Shown: piece after piece, positions 14,168 to 16,721 of the stretch
How the letters are laid out: every line of letters starts with the position of its first letter
Position numbering within the stretch: position 1 is the first letter of the stretch
Source of the DNA: an uncultured Chlorobiota bacterium
GTDB lineage: Bacteria; Bacteroidota; Bacteroidia; Bacteroidales; JAADGE01
Reading direction: 5' to 3'
Length of the DNA stretch: 16,721 nt
Assembly (NCBI GenBank): GCA_947311125.1
Contig: CAMZKI010000004.1
Span: 1-16,721, forward strand
Notes under the pieces: model-generated
Databases searched by the model: none
Seen by the model: only the letters and a program-made list of their open reading frames with translations
What the model was told of the DNA's origin: nothing
Made by a program: the position numbers and the translations under genes

Positions 14168-16468
14168 ATGAGCAAGGAAAAAAGTAAAATACTTGCCGTC
14201 AGGGTGCTTTACGGTTTCATCGCAATTGAGAGTATTACGGTTTTTTTGTTATTTCTGCTTATTTTAGTTGATAACGGAAATAGAATAATAATGTTTGTTC
14301 TGTCGGCAGTTTTGACTTTATTTGCGGCTGCAATAGTTTTAGTAAATCAAAAAAAATACAATGCTGCTAAATTTATAGTAATTACAGTTCCTCCGTATGC
14401 TGTTTTGTTGCTAAGCATTATTGAAAAGTATTACGGTATTTTCAATAATACATATTCTTACCTTAATCCTCAATTATTTGAAATTATTTATTTAATGGTT
14501 CCTGTTATTCTTTTCGGTTTAGTTTATCCGAAGAAGATGGCAATTTCTTTACTTATAATTTTGCCGGCAGCTGTTTTATTTTCTTGGATACATAAAATAT
14601 TCGGTATAGACACAGATGCTCTGATAGCTGACAGAAGGTTCTATTCCTTATTTATTATTATATTTTCAGTCTTTTATTCTGTGTCGGTAGTAAGTGTTTT
14701 GTTTTTTCAAAAGACAAGCATTTTATATAAAGAAAGAATAAAGCGACAAATGCGGGAAGCCCTTAAAGAAAAAGAAAAAACAGAAGCTGTAAACGAAGAA
14801 CTTGCAGAAACTAAAAAGCGATTTGAGTTGGCTCAAAAGGCAGGTAATATTGGTGTGTGGGAATGGAATGTTAAAGAAAATAAAATTTTATGGACAGAAA
14901 CAACGTATCAAATATTCGGAGTTGAGAAAAAAACTGAAACAGTAAAAATTAATGACTTTTTTAAGATACTTTATCCTGAAGATGTTGCAAGAATACAAGA
15001 AGAACTGGAATATGCTTTAGAAAAAGGCGTGAGTAATTTAAGAACTAAATATCGTATTATCAAAAACGGCAAAATCAGGTATATTGAAGAAATGTCGGAA
15101 ATAGTCAGAAGTGATGACGGAGAGTTTGTTAAAATGACAGGGGTAGTTACGGATATTACAGACAGAATAATCGCAGAAAAAGAAATCAGAGAAAAAAATG
15201 AAGAACTTACGGCGACAGAGGAGGAACTGCGTCAAAGTAACGAAGAGTTGCAATCGGTTAAAGAAGAAATAGAAGCTCAATACAATTTATTGCGGGAAAC
15301 TAATAAAAAATACAACCTTTTGGCAAATAATATTATTGATTTTATATGGATGTTATCAACAGAGTTAAAACCTTTATATATAAGTAATTCTTGCGAAAAA
15401 TTTTTAGGATATACAAGCGAAGAGCTGAAAAGCATTTCTTTACGAAAAATTCATACAAAGAAATCATATGACTTGATTAAAAAAATAATATTGGCATCTG
15501 TTCGGAAAAATAAGACAATTACAAACTCTGATATATCAAAAATTGAAGTAGAATATATACATAAAAACGGCAACATCATTATTGCCGAAGTCATAGGCAG
15601 TCTTATATACGAAGACGGAAAAATTATCGGAATCGGCGGGGTTTCTCGAGATATCACCGACAGAAAAAAAGCTGAAGCAGCCTTAGCTGCAAGCAATGAG
15701 AAACTAAAGGAGGTATATAAAGATTTGTTGGATAATATGAGATATGCCAAGAAAATACAGGATGCATTATTGACACCCCAAAAGACAATAGATAATGCTT
15801 TTGATGATTATTTTCTGCTTTTTAAGCCCAGAGATATGATAAGCGGTGATTTTTATTATATTAACAGGCTGAATAAATTTATTGTTTTTGCCGTGGGTGA
15901 TTGCACAGGGCACGGTGTATCAGGAGGCTTTCTTACTATGATTGCAATAACTTATCTGCACGAAATTGTAAGAACGGGAGTTGTTAATAATCCGGCACAA
16001 GCACTTGAAATTTTAAGGAGGCGATTTAAAAGAACATATAAAGCCTTCGGGAAAGACAGTCATTACGGATTTAATATAGCATTATGTGCAATTAATACAG
16101 AAACAAATATTCTTCAATATTCAGGAGCATATCATCCTTTGTTTATAGCCAGAAATAAAAAACTTATTGAATATAAAGAGACAAGGAGTCCTATAGGTTT
16201 TCATTTTAAAGAGTCAGACTTTATATATCATAAAATTCAACTTGAAGACGATGATAAAATTTATATCTTTTCTGACGGATACTACGACCAAATAAATTGT
16301 GAAGGCAAAAAGATAGGTAAAAAGCAATTTAAAACACTTCTGTCTGAGATAAATCATTTGCCGACAGAAAAACAAGAAAAAATCCTTTTGAGTTACTTAT
16401 ATAATTGGAAGCAAAATCAAAGTCAAGTTGATGATATTACTGTTCTCGGTATTAAATATCAATTTTAA
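14168..16468 (+). CDS. Membrane PAS-PAS-SpoIIE (PP2C) phosphatase
   Basis: The 766-residue product combines a membrane sensor with a serine/threonine phosphatase. About six hydrophobic segments fill residues 12-182. A short coiled coil (185-222) leads to PAS 1 (about 218-335; ends VVTDITDR), a strong heptad-rich coiled coil (335-385) and PAS 2 (about 386-505; ends GVSRDITDRK). The SpoIIE/PP2C domain spans about 520-766. Its metal-binding acidic residues are all present: PRDMISGDFYY (Asp561), VGDCTGHGVSGG (Asp578), FSDGYYDQ (Asp703) and VDDIT (Asp755). It is therefore probably active. The likely substrate is the SiaC-like protein encoded 57 bases upstream in the same direction. No histidine kinase or GGDEF domain is present. 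The signal sensed is unknown. Confidence 0.93.
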   Translation: MSKEKSKILAVRVLYGFIAIESITVFLLFLLILVDNGNRIIMFVLSAVLTLFAAAIVLVNQKKYNAAKFIVITVPPYAVLLLSIIEKYYGIFNNTYSYLNPQLFEIIYLMVPVILFGLVYPKKMAISLLIILPAAVLFSWIHKIFGIDTDALIADRRFYSLFIIIFSVFYSVSVVSVLFFQKTSILYKERIKRQMREALKEKEKTEAVNEELAETKKRFELAQKAGNIGVWEWNVKENKILWTETTYQIFGVEKKTETVKINDFFKILYPEDVARIQEELEYALEKGVSNLRTKYRIIKNGKIRYIEEMSEIVRSDDGEFVKMTGVVTDITDRIIAEKEIREKNEELTATEEELRQSNEELQSVKEEIEAQYNLLRETNKKYNLLANNIIDFIWMLSTELKPLYISNSCEKFLGYTSEELKSISLRKIHTKKSYDLIKKIILASVRKNKTITNSDISKIEVEYIHKNGNIIIAEVIGSLIYEDGKIIGIGGVSRDITDRKKAEAALAASNEKLKEVYKDLLDNMRYAKKIQDALLTPQKTIDNAFDDYFLLFKPRDMISGDFYYINRLNKFIVFAVGDCTGHGVSGGFLTMIAITYLHEIVRTGVVNNPAQALEILRRRFKRTYKAFGKDSHYGFNIALCAINTETNILQYSGAYHPLFIARNKKLIEYKETRSPIGFHFKESDFIYHKIQLEDDDKIYIFSDGYYDQINCEGKKIGKKQFKTLLSEINHLPTEKQEKILLSYLYNWKQNQSQVDDITVLGIKYQF

Positions 16469-16508
16469 TTTTACCATTTAAAGTTAATATGCTTTTAAAC
16501 AAAAAAGA

Positions 16509-16534
16509 AACTCCGGATTTTAAAGTCCGGAGTT
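16509..16534 (-). terminator. Intrinsic terminator for the minus-strand cargo gene
   Basis: AACTCCGGA (16509-16517) pairs with TCCGGAGTT (16526-16534) around an 8-base loop, a 9-bp stem. Read on the minus strand, the stem is followed by TCTTTTTTG, a classic U-tract. It therefore mainly ends the minus-strand gene at 16566-16639, though the hairpin may also stop the converging phosphatase transcript. Confidence 0.8.
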
Positions 16535-16565
16535 AAAAGATTATATAACACTAACACATCAGTTT

Positions 16566-16639
16566 TTATTCGATAACAATCTTTTTGGTAATTGTTTTAT
16601 TGTTATCAAGAATAATTTTTACAAAGTAAACTCCGCTTG
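16566..16639 (-). CDS. 3' end of a second type IX cargo gene (partial)
   Basis: On the minus strand, the last 24 codons read SSGVYFVKIILDNNKTITKK and then IVIE, followed by a TAA stop at 16566-16568. This is the C-terminal strand pair of a Por secretion tail (compare LPSGIYFLRI in the cargo gene at 11043-12521). A terminator follows on the minus strand. The rest of the gene is lost because the sequence folds back at 16640. No function can be given beyond export by the type IX system. Confidence 0.8.
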
Positions 16640-16721
16640 AAATCCGGAGTTTCTTTTTTGTTTAAAAGCATATTAACTTTAAATGGTAAAATTAAAATTG
16701 ATATTTAATACCGAGAACAGT

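Larger units (their letters stand above)
16439..16721. repeat. Terminal inverted repeat (fold-back), 82-bp arms
   Basis: 16439-16520 is the exact reverse complement of 16640-16721 (positions sum to 33160), with a 119-base spacer. The left arm holds the authentic end of the phosphatase gene and half of the terminator. The right arm is a backwards copy that interrupts the second cargo gene. The mirror situation at the other end of the window makes a chimera or assembly artefact the best explanation. Confidence 0.95.

Noticed and set aside
1..16721. tRNA or rRNA genes, CRISPR arrays, insertion sequences, phage or defence genes
   Set aside because: None was seen in either strand; the only repeats of note are the two terminal fold-backs and the protein repeats in the cargo gene.

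Overview
The window is an AT-rich stretch whose first two thirds is an uninterrupted ribosomal-protein superoperon on the + strand. The gene order is that of the bacterial S10, spc and alpha operons joined end to end: rplV (5' part missing), rpsC, rplP, rpmC, rpsQ, rplN, rplX, rplE, rpsN, rpsH, rplF, rplR, rpsE, rpmD, rplO, secY, infA, rpmJ, rpsM, rpsK, rpsD, rpoA, rplQ. Four things point to Bacteroidota, probably an uncultured lineage: two Por secretion (type IX) C-terminal sorting tails; start codons preceded by A-rich sequence with no Shine-Dalgarno motif; promoter boxes of the TTTG / TAnnTTTG type; and zinc-free forms of S14, S4 and L36 with a long charged tail on L17. A finer placement is not supported by what I can see.

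Layout. 1-267 is a perfect 110-bp inverted repeat with a 47-bp spacer that cuts off the 5' end of rplV. 113-10965 is the ribosomal/secY/rpoA block, closed by a hairpin terminator at 10987-11022. 11043-12521 is a secreted type IX cargo protein. It meets a convergent family 2 glycosyltransferase (12522-13619, minus) with no base between the two stop codons. A divergent intergenic region (13620-13744) carries a good Bacteroidota promoter for a two-gene signalling unit: a SiaC/DUF1987-like regulatory phosphoprotein (13745-14110) and a membrane-anchored PAS-PAS-SpoIIE/PP2C phosphatase (14168-16468). 16566-16639 (minus) is the last 24 codons of another type IX cargo gene with its own terminator, cut off by a second inverted repeat (82-bp arms, 16439-16520 and 16640-16721).

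How the genes work together. The superoperon makes much of both ribosomal subunits plus the SecY translocon channel, IF1 and the RNA polymerase alpha subunit. The SiaC-like protein and the phosphatase look like a partner-switching pair, in which the phosphatase would dephosphorylate the small protein in response to a sensed signal; the matching kinase (SiaB type) is not in the window. The two type IX cargo proteins would leave the cell through Sec and then the Por machinery.

Quality points. Both ends of the window fold back on the neighbouring sequence, which is most simply a chimera or assembly artefact and suggests the window is a whole contig. rpsK has a +1 base in a run of nine A residues that breaks its reading frame. 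rpsM lacks the usual basic C-terminal tail. I found no convincing novel multi-gene system; the SiaC/phosphatase pair and the rpsK frameshift are the points most worth a check.
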